NCBI GenBank assembly: GCA_020444065.1
Contig: JAHLLQ010000003.1
Location: forward strand, 444,979 to 508,978
Length of the DNA stretch: 64,000 bases
DNA from: a bacterium
GTDB taxonomy: Bacteria; Sumerlaeota; Sumerlaeia; SLMS01; JAHLLQ01
Direction: 5' to 3'
The notes under the pieces are model-generated. The model did not search any database. It saw nothing but the letters and a program-made list of their open reading frames with translations, and was not told the origin of the DNA. Of the stretch, positions 18,290 to 26,982 are shown piece after piece (positions within the stretch are counted from its first letter, which is position 1; every line of letters begins with the position of its first letter). The translations under genes were made by a program, and so were the position numbers.

Positions 18290-18796
18290 CTAGGCGAGTC
18301 CCTTTCTGGACCAGTCGAGGGCGATGAAGTCGAAGGTGAACTGCTTGCGCTCGCCGTCCCATTCCAGAATCGCCAGCGACGGCACGTCGCGGAAGCGCGG
18401 TTTGCCGGCGGAGCCCGGATTGACGACCCAGACGCCGTCGTGCAGCGCCTGGTAGCGCTGGTGCGTGTGCCCGAACAGGATCAGCCGCGGCTGTTGTGCG
18501 GCGAAATGCCTCACAAACGTCTTGGGGTGTGCCATCCCAGACTGGATCAAATGGCTGTGGGTGATCACGACCTTGCCGAACGCCGCATCGATCACGCGCA
18601 AGGCCGGCAGCCGCGGGCTCATCAGATCGCAGTTTCCGTGGACGGCGTGGGTTGGCGCGATGGCTTCCAGCTCGTCGAGGATGTGCTCCCCGACGACGTC
18701 CCCGGCGTGGAAAATCGCCTCCACGCCCTCAAAGAGCTCGAAAACCTGGGGGTGAAGATTGCCGTGTGTGTCGGAGATCAGGCCGTATCGGGTCAT
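18290..18796 (-). CDS. YfcE/MJ0936-type phosphodiesterase
   Basis: Small cytoplasmic metallophosphoesterase, 168 aa. It has the motifs of the YfcE/MJ0936 group in order: GLISDTHGN, IFHAGDVVGE, VHGNCD (in place of GNHD, typical of the group), VITHSHLI and LFGHTHQRY, followed by VVNPGSAGKPRF, the usual group ending. Family members hydrolyse phosphodiesters of uncertain physiological origin. Stop and fxsA start are contiguous (18290/18289), which indicates cotranscription. Confidence 0.9.
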   Translation of the reverse strand: MTRYGLISDTHGNLHPQVFELFEGVEAIFHAGDVVGEHILDELEAIAPTHAVHGNCDLMSPRLPALRVIDAAFGKVVITHSHLIQSGMAHPKTFVRHFAAQQPRLILFGHTHQRYQALHDGVWVVNPGSAGKPRFRDVPSLAILEWDGERKQFTFDFIALDWSRKGLA

Positions 18797-19006
18797 TATC
18801 GTGATCGGCGGAGGGTCGCGAGCTCCAGAATGGGGTATTGGGACACAACATCCGCTTCCTCAGGACCTTGTTTGCCAGTCCCGGGCCACAGCAGCAAGGG
18901 GGATGGGGCCGTTCGGAAGCGCCAAATCGGAACGCTGGTCGGTTGCAGACTGGAAGACGGCGCTCCCATCTTCCTACGCGCTTCGCACTTCGGCGGACCC
19001 GAGGGT

Positions 19007-19133
19007 GGCGTACTCGCACTCAGCGGAGCGGCACTCGTACTCGTTCTCGGATCGTTGGCTTGCTTCTTGGGCAAGGATGCCCAAGTCACCTCGGTGGGTG
19101 CGAGTACGAGTTCGAGTACGTGTACGAGCGGTG
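19007..19133. repeat. GTACTCG-rich inverted repeat in the pheS upstream region
   Basis: The gene-free stretch 18797-19249 contains tracts of the hexamer-like unit ACTCGT: 19007-19050 in one orientation and, about 55 bases later, the complementary tract GAGTACGAGTTCGAGTACG (19109-19127), so the segment can fold on itself. The first tract closely matches 62458-62500 (shared pattern GGCGTACTCGNACTCAGCGRAG, then CGGCACTCGNACTCGTNCTCG), so it is a dispersed repeat. The rest of the gap shows no gene; the pheS promoter presumably lies in its right end. Confidence 0.6.
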
Positions 19134-19249
19134 GAGCAAGTGATCTCTCCCATACCTTCCCTTGACGTAAACCGGCGCGGGCCGGGACCATTCGGGGCCC
19201 TGGCTCACGAGAGCCGGGGAACACTTTACTTTGTGTCGGTGACTCACGA

Positions 19250-20332
19250 ATGTCTGAACCCACAACAACCGATTCGACCCCTCAGCCTGAGGCCGCCCCA
19301 TCGGCGCTCGACGGGCTGCTGGCCGACGTCAAGCGCGTCGGCGAGGCCGCGCGCGACGAGTTCAAGAAGGCCGGCTCGACGGCTGCGGTCGAGGAGCTTC
19401 GCATCAAGTACCTCGGCAAGAAGGGCCAGCTCGCCGAGATCAACCAGCGTTTCGGCCAGCTCTCCAACGAGGAGAAGCCGATCGCCGGCAAGCTGCTGAA
19501 CAGCCACAAGGCGCAGATCATCAATCTGGCCAAGGAGCGCCGCGAGGCGCTCGAGTTGGCGGAGATCAACGCGCGTCTGAAGGCGGAAGGCATCGATGTG
19601 ACGCTGCCGGGCACGGCTCCGGCCGGCGGGCACGCGCATCCGATTCTCCAGGTGCAGCGCCAGGTCGAAGAGATCTTCCGCGCGCTCGGCTTCCAGATCA
19701 CTGAGAGCCCACAAGTCGAGAGCGAGTGGGTGAACTTCGACGCGCTGAACTTCATGGCCGATCACCCCGCGCGCGACATGCAGGACACGTTCTTCACGGA
19801 GCGCGGCCGCGTGCTGCGCACCCACACGTCCGGCAACCAGATTCGCACGATGATCGATATGGAGCCGCCGCTGGCCGTGATCAGCTCCGGCAAGGTCTAT
19901 CGCTGTGATTCAGACGTCACGCACTCGCCGATGTTCTTCCAGACGGAAGGCTACATGGTGGGGCGCGATATCTCGATGGCGCATCTGAAGGGCGTGCTGA
20001 ACGAGTTTCTGCACGCGCTGTACGGACCGGAGATCGGCACGCGCTTCCGGCCTTCGTTCTTCCCGTTCACCGAGCCTAGCGCAGAAGTGGATATCGAATG
20101 CGTCTTCTGCGGCGGCGACGGATGCCGCATCTGCTCCGATAGCGGTTGGCTGGAAGTCCTTGGTTGTGGGATGATTCACCCGGTTGTTCTTCGCAATTGC
20201 GGGATCGACCCAGACAAGTGGTCCGGCTTCGCGTTCGGCGTGGGGTTGGATCGCATTGCAATGTTGAAGTACGGAATTAACGACATTCGCCTGCTGTACG
20301 AAGGCGATTTGCGGTTCTTGTCGCAGTTCTAA
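19250..20332 (+). CDS. pheS: Phenylalanyl-tRNA synthetase alpha subunit
   Basis: Catalytic subunit of the (alpha-beta)2 enzyme that charges tRNA-Phe. The 360-aa product has the N-terminal coiled coil (EELRIKYLGKKGQLAEI), motif 2 region MLRTHTSGNQIRTM, SDVTHSPMFFQTEGY and motif 3 GFAFGVGLDRIAMLKYGIND. Between motifs 2 and 3 it carries ECVFCGGDGCRIC, a four-Cys knuckle seen in one subset of bacterial PheS, probably a zinc site. The N-terminal 20 residues are Pro/Thr-rich and extra. The start codon lacks a strong Shine-Dalgarno sequence. Two small genes separate it from pheT. Confidence 0.97.
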   Translation: MSEPTTTDSTPQPEAAPSALDGLLADVKRVGEAARDEFKKAGSTAAVEELRIKYLGKKGQLAEINQRFGQLSNEEKPIAGKLLNSHKAQIINLAKERREALELAEINARLKAEGIDVTLPGTAPAGGHAHPILQVQRQVEEIFRALGFQITESPQVESEWVNFDALNFMADHPARDMQDTFFTERGRVLRTHTSGNQIRTMIDMEPPLAVISSGKVYRCDSDVTHSPMFFQTEGYMVGRDISMAHLKGVLNEFLHALYGPEIGTRFRPSFFPFTEPSAEVDIECVFCGGDGCRICSDSGWLEVLGCGMIHPVVLRNCGIDPDKWSGFAFGVGLDRIAMLKYGINDIRLLYEGDLRFLSQF

Positions 20333-20359
20333 ATTCGCCCCGGAAACGGGAGGTGTGCC

Positions 20360-20653
20360 ATGCTCAAGTGGGCCTGCCTCATCATGCTCATTCTCGACAT
20401 TCTGCTCTTCGGAGCGGCCGGCTATCGTCTGCTGACGGTGCCTGATGACGATTCACCGGTTCGGAAGTCCGCCGTCCAGGCGACCGATCAGTCGACGCGT
20501 CGTCCGCCCACGCGAGCCGAGATGGAGGAATCCATCGACCCGATGGAAAATCCCGCGGACGCGGAAGACCCGGGCGCCGTTGTCGATCAGCAGCAGGAGA
20601 ATCTCGACGACGCCAAGGCGAAGATTCGGGAGCGATTCGGGGGAGGAAACTGA
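20360..20653 (+). CDS. Small single-pass membrane protein between pheS and pheT
   Basis: Unknown function, 97 aa. An N-terminal hydrophobic helix (about residues 3-25, WACLIMLILDILLFGAAGY) is followed by an acidic, Pro-rich, probably disordered tail with charged end DAKAKIRERFGGG. The ATG follows GGGAGGTG with good spacing, 27 bases after pheS. Its neighbour has the same build (one N-terminal helix and a charged tail), so the two may work as a pair. No family recognised. Confidence 0.7.
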   Translation: MLKWACLIMLILDILLFGAAGYRLLTVPDDDSPVRKSAVQATDQSTRRPPTRAEMEESIDPMENPADAEDPGAVVDQQQENLDDAKAKIRERFGGGN

Positions 20654-20677
20654 TCCAAGGCCTGGGGGCGCTGACGA

Positions 20678-21010
20678 ATGAAAGCCCGCCACTGGATTCT
20701 GGCCATTGCGGCGACGCTTCTGCTCGCCGGAGGAATGTTCGTGCTGCTGATTAAGTTCGGCGATCGCATCATGCCGACCGAGCCTGAACCCGAGTACGAA
20801 CAGCCCACCGCGGGGCTGCAGGAGAACTGGGACACGTACGAAGCGCAACAGCCCGTTGCAAAGCAGCCCACAAGGGCCGACACGCACAAGGCGATGCAGA
20901 TGAACGTCGTGCCCGGAGTCACAAGGACGCGCGAGCGACTGAATAACATCGAGCGCGCACGGGAAGATCTCCGCGAATCCGCGGGGGAGGATGCACCGGA
21001 ACGATACTGA
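20678..21010 (+). CDS. Second small single-pass membrane protein between pheS and pheT
   Basis: Unknown function, 110 aa. Helix ILAIAATLLLAGGMFVLLI near the N-terminus, then EPEPEYEQPTAGLQENWDTY and a basic/acidic helical tail (TRTRERLNNIERAREDLRES) that could form a coiled coil. It begins 24 bases after the preceding small gene and ends 87 bases before pheT. Orientation and spacing argue that both small genes sit on the pheS-pheT transcript. Confidence 0.68.
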   Translation: MKARHWILAIAATLLLAGGMFVLLIKFGDRIMPTEPEPEYEQPTAGLQENWDTYEAQQPVAKQPTRADTHKAMQMNVVPGVTRTRERLNNIERAREDLRESAGEDAPERY

Positions 21011-21042
21011 TCGTTTCGCGCAGAAGATTGAGACTAAACAGA

Positions 21043-21066
21043 CCGCCTGCCCCCGAGGGTGGGCGG
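21043..21066 (+). promoter_or_regulatory. Hairpin in the pheT leader
   Basis: A 10-bp stem with two G-U pairs (CCGCCTGCCC with GGGTGGGCGG) and a CCGA tetraloop, ending 31 bases before the pheT start. It is not followed by a T-run, so it is not a standard terminator. It could be a processing or stability element, or it could modulate pheT expression; this is inference. Confidence 0.4.
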
Positions 21067-21097
21067 CATCGAATACAAAGCAAGGAATGACGACACA

Positions 21098-23506
21098 ATG
21101 AAATTCTCGCTTCGCTGGCTGAGAGAATACCTGGACGCCGATCTGACCTACGAGGAAGTGCTCGATGGGCTGATGACCTGTGGACACGAGGTTGAAGAGA
21201 CGACCGATCTGGGCGCCGGCCACGGCAACATTGTTGTGGGCAAGATTCTCGAGATCAACTCGCACCCGAACGCCGACAAGCTGCACGTCTGCAAGGTTGA
21301 GGAAGCCGACGGCCAGGTGCATTCCATCGTCTGCGGCGCGACGAATATCGAAGTCGGCCAGCATGTTCCGTTCGCAAAGACCGGGGCGACGCTGCCGAAC
21401 GGCATGACGTTGAAGCCCACCGCGATTCGCGGTGTTGAGAGCTGCGGCATGATGTGCTCGGCAAAGGAACTCGGCGTAGCGGACGATCATTCCGGAATCT
21501 GGATTCAGCCCGAGTCGATGAAGGTCGGCGAACCGTTCGACGCGATCATCGATATCAAGGTCACACCGAATCGCCCCGACGCATTGTCGCTGGTCGGACT
21601 GGCGCGCGACCTGGCCGCGAAGAACGGCGGAAAGCTGCGCCTGCCGGAAGTGAAATTCAGCGAATCCGACACGAAGACGGAGAAGGTCGCAAAGGTCATT
21701 GTCGAGTCGCGCGAAGATTGCCCGCGATACGCGGCGCGCGTGATTCGCGGTGTGAAGATCGGCCCCAGCCCGCTGTGGTTGCAGCGTCGCCTCGAAGGCG
21801 CAGGCCTTCGCCCGCGCAACAACATCGTCGATATTACGAACTACGTGCTGCTGGAGCTTGGGCATCCGCTTCACGCGTTCGATCTCAATAAGATTGCCAA
21901 CAAGACCATCATCGTTCGCAACGCGAAGGCGGGGGAGAAGATGGAACTGCTCGACGAAACGACCGTCGAGCTGCAGGAGACCGATCTGCTGATCTGCGAT
22001 CCGGAGAAGCCGGTTGCTCTGGCCGGTGTCATGGGTGGTGGAAACAGCGAAATCGACGACGACACGACAGACGTGCTGTTGGAGTCCGCTTACTTCAAGC
22101 CCTCCACGATTCGTCGCACGAGCAAGCGCCTCGACAAGTCGACCGACGCATCCTATCGCTTCGAGCGCGGTACGGATCCCAAGCGTCTGATCAATGCTTT
22201 GCATCGCGCCGCGCAACTGATCGCGGAATTGGCCGGCGGCGAAGTCCTGAAGACGCACCTCGATGTTGTCGCGAAGCTGCCGGACGTCGAGCCGATCACG
22301 CTGCGCATCGATCGTGTGTGTCGTCTCTCGGGCGTCGAACTGACCGGTCGCGAGATCACCGACATTCTCGGTCGGCTCGGCTTCGAGATTCAGCGCGCCG
22401 ACGAGAAGGAACTGCTCGTCGCCGTGCCGTCGCATCGTCCGGACGTCACACAGGAAGCGGACTTGATCGAAGAAGTCGCCCGCATTCATGGCTACGATCA
22501 GATCCCGTCCGTGTTGCCCGCCGTGGACATTGCCTACACCCCGGCCAGTACCACACAGTCTCTGCGCGAGCGCATCGTTCGCGAAATGATGGGCATGGGA
22601 TACAGCGAGACGGTGAACTTCTCCTTCGTGAGCGAAGAGGCAAACCACGCCGCCGGCGTCGGCGATGACGGGCGAACCGTGCGCGTGCTCAATCCGCTCG
22701 TGCAGGAGCAGACCGTGATGCGCCGTTCACTGCTGCCGTCGTTGCTCGAGAATGTCGTTCACAATTTCAACCACGGTGTCGACCCCGTGCAGATCTTCGA
22801 AATCGGTCACACCTACGCGTGGAAAGATGCGGAGCAGCCGGAGGACGAGGATCCGAAGTCGCTTGAGCCGGCAACCGAGGAGCACTTGTTCCTCGCCGCC
22901 GCCATCAGCGGAACGCGCAAGGCCGACTGGCGCACGCCGGCCCGCGAACTCGACTTCTACGACATCAAAGGCGTCGCCGAGCGCCTGCTCGATCGCCTCG
23001 GAATTCGCCGCACGGTCATCGAGCCGGCCTCGGACCTCGGGATGTTCCACCCGGGCCGTTGCGCGGCCATCCTGAAGGGTGGCGAGCGCCTCTGCTGGTT
23101 CGGCGAACTGCACCCGGCGCTGGCTCGCGAGCTGGACATCAAGCGCCGTGTTTTCCTGATCGAGTGCCCCATCGAGGGCGCGATCCTCGAAGTTTCCGAG
23201 GAGCCGAAGTTCCAGGAGTTGCCGCGCTTCCCAGCGACCAAGCGCGACGTGGCCGTTCTCGTCCCGAAGACGACGCAGGCACAGGATCTGGAGCGCACGA
23301 TTCGCTCCGCCGGCCGGCCGATTCTGGCGGACGTCCAGCTCTTCGACCTCTACGAAGGCAAGAACCTGGCGGAGAACGAACGCTCGCTGGCCTTCTCGCT
23401 GACGTTCCGCGTGGCCGATCGAACGCTGACGGATGACGAGGTCAACAAGGCCTTCGAAGCCATCATCGCGGCCCTGGACAAGAAACACGGGGCGCGCCTG
23501 CGGTAA
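21098..23506 (+). CDS. pheT: Phenylalanyl-tRNA synthetase beta subunit
   Basis: Large subunit, 802 aa, normal length. Domains in order: N-terminal MKFSLRWLREYLDADLTYEE; EMAP/tRNA-binding domain (about 40-150, VGKILEINSHPNADKLHVC); B3/B4 editing domain with VTPNRPDALSLVGLARDLA and NNIVDITNYVLLELGHPLHA; B5 domain; class II-like catalytic fold; and the C-terminal FDX-ACB anticodon-binding domain (LPRFPATKRDVAVLVPK, SLTFRVADRTLTDDEVN). The ATG at 21098 has AAGGA about 10 bases ahead; the frame upstream is not conserved. Likely one transcript with pheS and the two small genes. Confidence 0.97.
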   Translation: MKFSLRWLREYLDADLTYEEVLDGLMTCGHEVEETTDLGAGHGNIVVGKILEINSHPNADKLHVCKVEEADGQVHSIVCGATNIEVGQHVPFAKTGATLPNGMTLKPTAIRGVESCGMMCSAKELGVADDHSGIWIQPESMKVGEPFDAIIDIKVTPNRPDALSLVGLARDLAAKNGGKLRLPEVKFSESDTKTEKVAKVIVESREDCPRYAARVIRGVKIGPSPLWLQRRLEGAGLRPRNNIVDITNYVLLELGHPLHAFDLNKIANKTIIVRNAKAGEKMELLDETTVELQETDLLICDPEKPVALAGVMGGGNSEIDDDTTDVLLESAYFKPSTIRRTSKRLDKSTDASYRFERGTDPKRLINALHRAAQLIAELAGGEVLKTHLDVVAKLPDVEPITLRIDRVCRLSGVELTGREITDILGRLGFEIQRADEKELLVAVPSHRPDVTQEADLIEEVARIHGYDQIPSVLPAVDIAYTPASTTQSLRERIVREMMGMGYSETVNFSFVSEEANHAAGVGDDGRTVRVLNPLVQEQTVMRRSLLPSLLENVVHNFNHGVDPVQIFEIGHTYAWKDAEQPEDEDPKSLEPATEEHLFLAAAISGTRKADWRTPARELDFYDIKGVAERLLDRLGIRRTVIEPASDLGMFHPGRCAAILKGGERLCWFGELHPALARELDIKRRVFLIECPIEGAILEVSEEPKFQELPRFPATKRDVAVLVPKTTQAQDLERTIRSAGRPILADVQLFDLYEGKNLAENERSLAFSLTFRVADRTLTDDEVNKAFEAIIAALDKKHGARLR

Positions 23507-23894
23507 CAGGGCGCCCCCTCTTCGCCCCTTTCGGGGACGATATCACTTTCCTGCTTTCCGTGGGCTCCCTCCCTAGCGCATCCGCGCTTCACGCTCCAGC
23601 GATGCGGTCGGTCACCCACGGCCATTCAGCTTGGCCGCCTCCCGGCGACCTTTTTCGGCGCCCGGATGGTTGTCCCTCGGCTGGATTTGTTCTCCTTCCG
23701 CGTTGCCCTCCGAAGGAGGGCCATTGAATGGCCCCAGGCGACCGGAGGGAGCCTGGGGGGATCATGGTTGGGCTCCCGGTCCCCGAAGGGGGCCAAGATG
23801 CCCCCCCCGATGACCCACACGGTTGAAACCCTCGCTTGAGCCGCACCGACCTCGGCACGAGACTGGCAACCGATCTCGGCGGAGGAACGCAACG
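23507..23894. repeat. Mosaic hairpin-repeat region between pheT and cysE
   Basis: No gene is visible. The stretch carries modular repeats that recur at 63.5-64 kb. A minus-orientation copy lies at about 23605-23640 (GGTCACCCACGGCCATTCAGC), and a plus copy at 23709-23758 begins CCTCCGAAGGAGG, continues GGCCATTGAATGGCC and ends with an 8-bp stem CCCCAGGC / GCCTGGGG around the loop GACCGGAGGGA. Further small palindromes are CCCCTTTCGGGG near 23525 and a GGTCCCCGAAGGGGGCC-type palindrome near 23780. The cysE promoter would be at the right end. Confidence 0.6.
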
Positions 23895-24587
23895 ATGCCT
23901 CATCGGCGGCCGTTCTGGCAGAAAGTAAAGATGGACCTGAAGGCGGCGTTGACAAACGACCCGGCCGCCCGCGGGCCGTTTGCACCCATCGAGATCCTGC
24001 TCACCTACGCCGGGTTCCACGCGATCCTCTGTCACCGGATCATCCACCAGATCTATCGCCTGCACATTCCCGTGCTGCCAAAGGTCCTGGCTTGGCTGAA
24101 TCGCCTGATGACCGGCGTTGAGATCCATCCCGCGGCGAATATCGGCGGCGGGTTTTTCATCGACCACGGAAATGGCGTCGTGATCGGCGAGACGGCCATC
24201 ATTGGCGACTACTGCACGATCTTCCACCAGGTGACGCTCGGCGGTACCGGAAAGGAAACCGGCAAGCGCCACCCGACGCTGAAGAACTACGTGGTCGTCG
24301 GTACCGGAGCCAAGATCCTCGGAAACATCACGATTGGCAACGACGTATATGTTGGCGCAAACAGCGTTGTGCTGACCGATGTGCCGGACGGCTGTACTGT
24401 CGTTGGCATCCCCGGCCGCATCGTTCGCCAGAAGGGCAAACGTCTCCACCCGGCGGCCGCGCTCGATCACATTCACCTTCCGGATCCCGTGCGCGATCTG
24501 CTGCGTGATATGCAGGATCGGGTCGACAAGTTGTCTGAAGAAGTGAAATCGCTGAAATCCGGAGAGCCGCCCTCGGAAGAGGGTTAG
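23895..24587 (+). CDS. cysE: Serine O-acetyltransferase
   Basis: Transfers acetyl from acetyl-CoA to serine, the first step of cysteine synthesis. The 230-aa product is short-form CysE. An N-terminal helical part (MDLKAALTNDPAARG, HRIIHQIYRL) precedes the left-handed beta-helix built from hexapeptide repeats: EIHPAANIGGGFFIDHGNGV with the catalytic His, VVIGETAIIGDYCTIFHQVT, GTGAKILGNITIGNDVYVG and GANSVVLTDVPDGCTVVG. It ends with a coiled-coil-like tail (MQDRVDKLSEEVKSLKS). ATG 23895 follows GGAGGA (23881-23886). No cysK is adjacent. Confidence 0.93.
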   Translation: MPHRRPFWQKVKMDLKAALTNDPAARGPFAPIEILLTYAGFHAILCHRIIHQIYRLHIPVLPKVLAWLNRLMTGVEIHPAANIGGGFFIDHGNGVVIGETAIIGDYCTIFHQVTLGGTGKETGKRHPTLKNYVVVGTGAKILGNITIGNDVYVGANSVVLTDVPDGCTVVGIPGRIVRQKGKRLHPAAALDHIHLPDPVRDLLRDMQDRVDKLSEEVKSLKSGEPPSEEG

Positions 24588-24867
24588 GTCGACTCGCGGT
24601 GTTGCACGCCTTCAGCGTGCGGCGTGTTTCACTTGAGATCCCAGGGCGACGCTTCTGCGCCCGTTTTCGCCAAAGCGAGACCGAACGCGTCGCTTGCCCC
24701 GGGCTGTCGGATGTTCAAGTCCTTCGGACTTTCCTCACATTGCCAAGATGGTTCCCCGCCGAAGAATCCCAACGGGATTCGACATCACACAGCCCAGGGT
24801 CAGCGAGCTTTGCGAGCGCCACCCTGGGTACGCGACCCCATGCCCGATGCACCCTGAAGGGGTGCAA
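24588..24867. repeat. Hairpin-rich intergenic repeat region
   Basis: No gene. Modules with dyad symmetry follow one another: GCACGCCTTCAGCGTGC (about 24603-24620), AAGTCCTTCGGACTT (about 24717-24731), CCCAGGGT...ACCCTGGG around AGCGAGCTTTGCGAGC (about 24793-24830) and GCACCCTGAAGGGGTGC (about 24849-24865). Such modules are common between genes in several PVC-type genomes as far as I recall. They may act as terminators for cysE and the convergent glycosyltransferase gene. Confidence 0.55.
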
Positions 24868-26982
24868 TTATAGCAACTCCGCCACCGCTCGCATCACATC
24901 ATCCGGTTGAATGGCCAGAACCTGCACGTTTGCCGGCAGACCGCGGCGTTCGCTGTCGAAGAGATCGTCCGGCGCACACCGAACCGTCCGGAACGGCAAC
25001 GCCGTCTCCCCATCGGATTTCAACCGCGGCATCGGTCCCCACCGGAATTCCTCCGTTGGGCCGAACAGGATGACCGCAGGCGTGCGCACGGCTTGCGCCA
25101 AGTGAGCCGGTCCGGAATCGGGGCCAAGGAAAATCCGTGCGCGCTTCAGCAGTGCCGCTAGTTCCGCGCTGTCGAAAATGCCATGCACCGAGACGGCCAC
25201 GTCCGTCGGCAGATTGAGCTTCTCTGCCAATCGCCGTCCCTGGCGCGTTCCAGCGAGGAGCACACGCAGGCCGTGCTCGTCGCAGAGGCGCCGGGCGATC
25301 TCGCCCCAGCGCTCCAGATCCCATGACTTCCAATGACCATCCGGACCATCCAGGTGAATGACGGCGAATTTGTTCGCCTTCAGCCCAAGCCTATCGAGCA
25401 CGGAATCGACGCGGCGGCCGGCCTTCTTCGAGGGCTTGTATGTCGGGCGAGTGATCTTTGTTTCGATCCCGAACGGTGCGGCCAGGTCGAGGAGCGCGGC
25501 GACCTCCGCCTTGCGAAGCGACTTGAGAACCCGCTTCGAGGCCAGATCGTACCACAACTGCTGCTCAAGCCCACCGTCGCGATCCCAGCACACCACAGGG
25601 GCGTTGGTCGCAGCGAATAGTCCGAGCGGCGGTGCGCCATGGAAGTACGTCACCACGATTGCATCCGGCTGGGAATCCTGGACGGCTTTCCAGACCCGCC
25701 GGACAGCATCCGGCGAGCGCTTCGAGAGGCTGCTCGGCAAGACGGTGAGTTCATCGATCTCGCGGCGGCTTCGGAAGAGCGGCCCGGCAACCTCGCCGGT
25801 CAGAAGCTCGATTCGCGTGTAGGGCAACGCCGCGCGGAGTTGCTCCAGCAGGGGCATCGCCAGCACCGCATCGCCAAGGAAATCGTAACAGACAACCAGC
25901 AGACGCCCCGGCGGGTCATCGACAGTCGGCAGCGGCGGGATGGGCTTCATTGCGTGATGCAGAAAGGCAGCCGGCTGGCGCAGCAGCGGCTTCGCCTGGC
26001 TGGCGATCACTCCGGCGGCCGCACGACCCAGTAGGGCCGCTCGTTCCGGCACGGACACCGGCTGGCCGACGGCTTCGCGGGCCGATTTCAGGAGCGACCA
26101 CTGGCGGCGCGCCCACGGCATGTGTCGCGCGATTGCCTGGCCCTGTGTCAGCGACTCCTCAAAGAGCAAGTCGCGCCCGATGCGGAAGGGAAGGCTGGCC
26201 AGATCGGCGGCCGCTTCCGGCAGATCCGCGCGCGGCTCCTCGCGCTGCCAGTGCGCCGCGCCATCGTGGCGGGCTCGCGAGGCGATCGCTTCAGAGGCGA
26301 AGCGCTCCGTCGGAATCTTGTGCCACACGATGGCTGTTTGCTCGACGGTGCAACGAACGCCTTCGCGCCGCAGCCGGCGCCACCACTGGGCGTCCTCGCG
26401 GCCGATCGCATAGTTCTGGCGAGATTCGCTGCCGTGCAGACGCCCGCCCACTTCGTGGAAGGGAAAGCGCTCCCAGACGTCGCGACGGAACGCGAGGTTG
26501 GCGGTCTGCGGCAGAATCAGTCGTCCGGCCAGATCGCTGAAGAATGCAGGCGGAGACAGCCCGACGAGCCAATTCAGATCCGGAGAGTAATCCGGCGGCA
26601 CCTCATGGTGCTCGGCGGGCAGGACAGCACCACCGACCGCTTCCGCGTCTTCCAAGGCTGCGGCAAGGCGCTCCAGCCACCAGCGATCTGCATCGCAGTC
26701 ATCGTCCAGGAATGCCACAAACGGCCCGGCGGCCGCGGCGACTCCGCGATTACGCGCCTCGGCGAACCCGGACTGGGGACATTCGATCATCTTGAGGGGG
26801 AACGCGTGCTTCTGGCCTTCAAGGGACTCTCGCGTGCCGTCTTCCGGACTATTCAGGACGACCACGACCTCGTCGGGTATGCGTGTACCCTTGGCCAGAG
26901 TCTTCAACGTCTCGGCCAACAGGTGGATGCGATTGGCTGTCAGGATAACGACGGAAATCCGGGGACGATCCGGCGCAGTCAC
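24868..26982 (-). CDS. GT2-GT9 fusion glycosyltransferase
   Basis: A 704-aa two-domain protein. Residues 1-340 are a family 2 glycosyltransferase: ISVVILTANRIHLLAETLKT, SGFAEARNRGVAAA and the metal/nucleotide motif FLDDDCD (DDD 93-95), then the acceptor region GREDAQWWRRL. From residue 360 a family 9 (ADP-heptose:LPS heptosyltransferase-type) domain begins with GRLLVVCYDFLGDAVLAMPL and ends with GPDSGPAHLAQAV and VILFGPTEEFRWGPM. The gene starts with GTG, overlapping the stop of the small gene upstream by 4 bases (GTGA). The two activities probably act in sequence on one envelope glycan; the sugars are unknown. Confidence 0.88.
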   Translation of the reverse strand: MTAPDRPRISVVILTANRIHLLAETLKTLAKGTRIPDEVVVVLNSPEDGTRESLEGQKHAFPLKMIECPQSGFAEARNRGVAAAAGPFVAFLDDDCDADRWWLERLAAALEDAEAVGGAVLPAEHHEVPPDYSPDLNWLVGLSPPAFFSDLAGRLILPQTANLAFRRDVWERFPFHEVGGRLHGSESRQNYAIGREDAQWWRRLRREGVRCTVEQTAIVWHKIPTERFASEAIASRARHDGAAHWQREEPRADLPEAAADLASLPFRIGRDLLFEESLTQGQAIARHMPWARRQWSLLKSAREAVGQPVSVPERAALLGRAAAGVIASQAKPLLRQPAAFLHHAMKPIPPLPTVDDPPGRLLVVCYDFLGDAVLAMPLLEQLRAALPYTRIELLTGEVAGPLFRSRREIDELTVLPSSLSKRSPDAVRRVWKAVQDSQPDAIVVTYFHGAPPLGLFAATNAPVVCWDRDGGLEQQLWYDLASKRVLKSLRKAEVAALLDLAAPFGIETKITRPTYKPSKKAGRRVDSVLDRLGLKANKFAVIHLDGPDGHWKSWDLERWGEIARRLCDEHGLRVLLAGTRQGRRLAEKLNLPTDVAVSVHGIFDSAELAALLKRARIFLGPDSGPAHLAQAVRTPAVILFGPTEEFRWGPMPRLKSDGETALPFRTVRCAPDDLFDSERRGLPANVQVLAIQPDDVMRAVAELL

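Noticed and set aside
20453-22648. 731-codon open frame antisense to pheT and neighbours
   Set aside because: High-GC coding strands often leave one antisense frame open. The pheT reading is unambiguous, and this frame has no recognisable domain or ribosome-binding site. The same applies to antisense frames at 4329-6155, 38915-40750 and 59002-61023.
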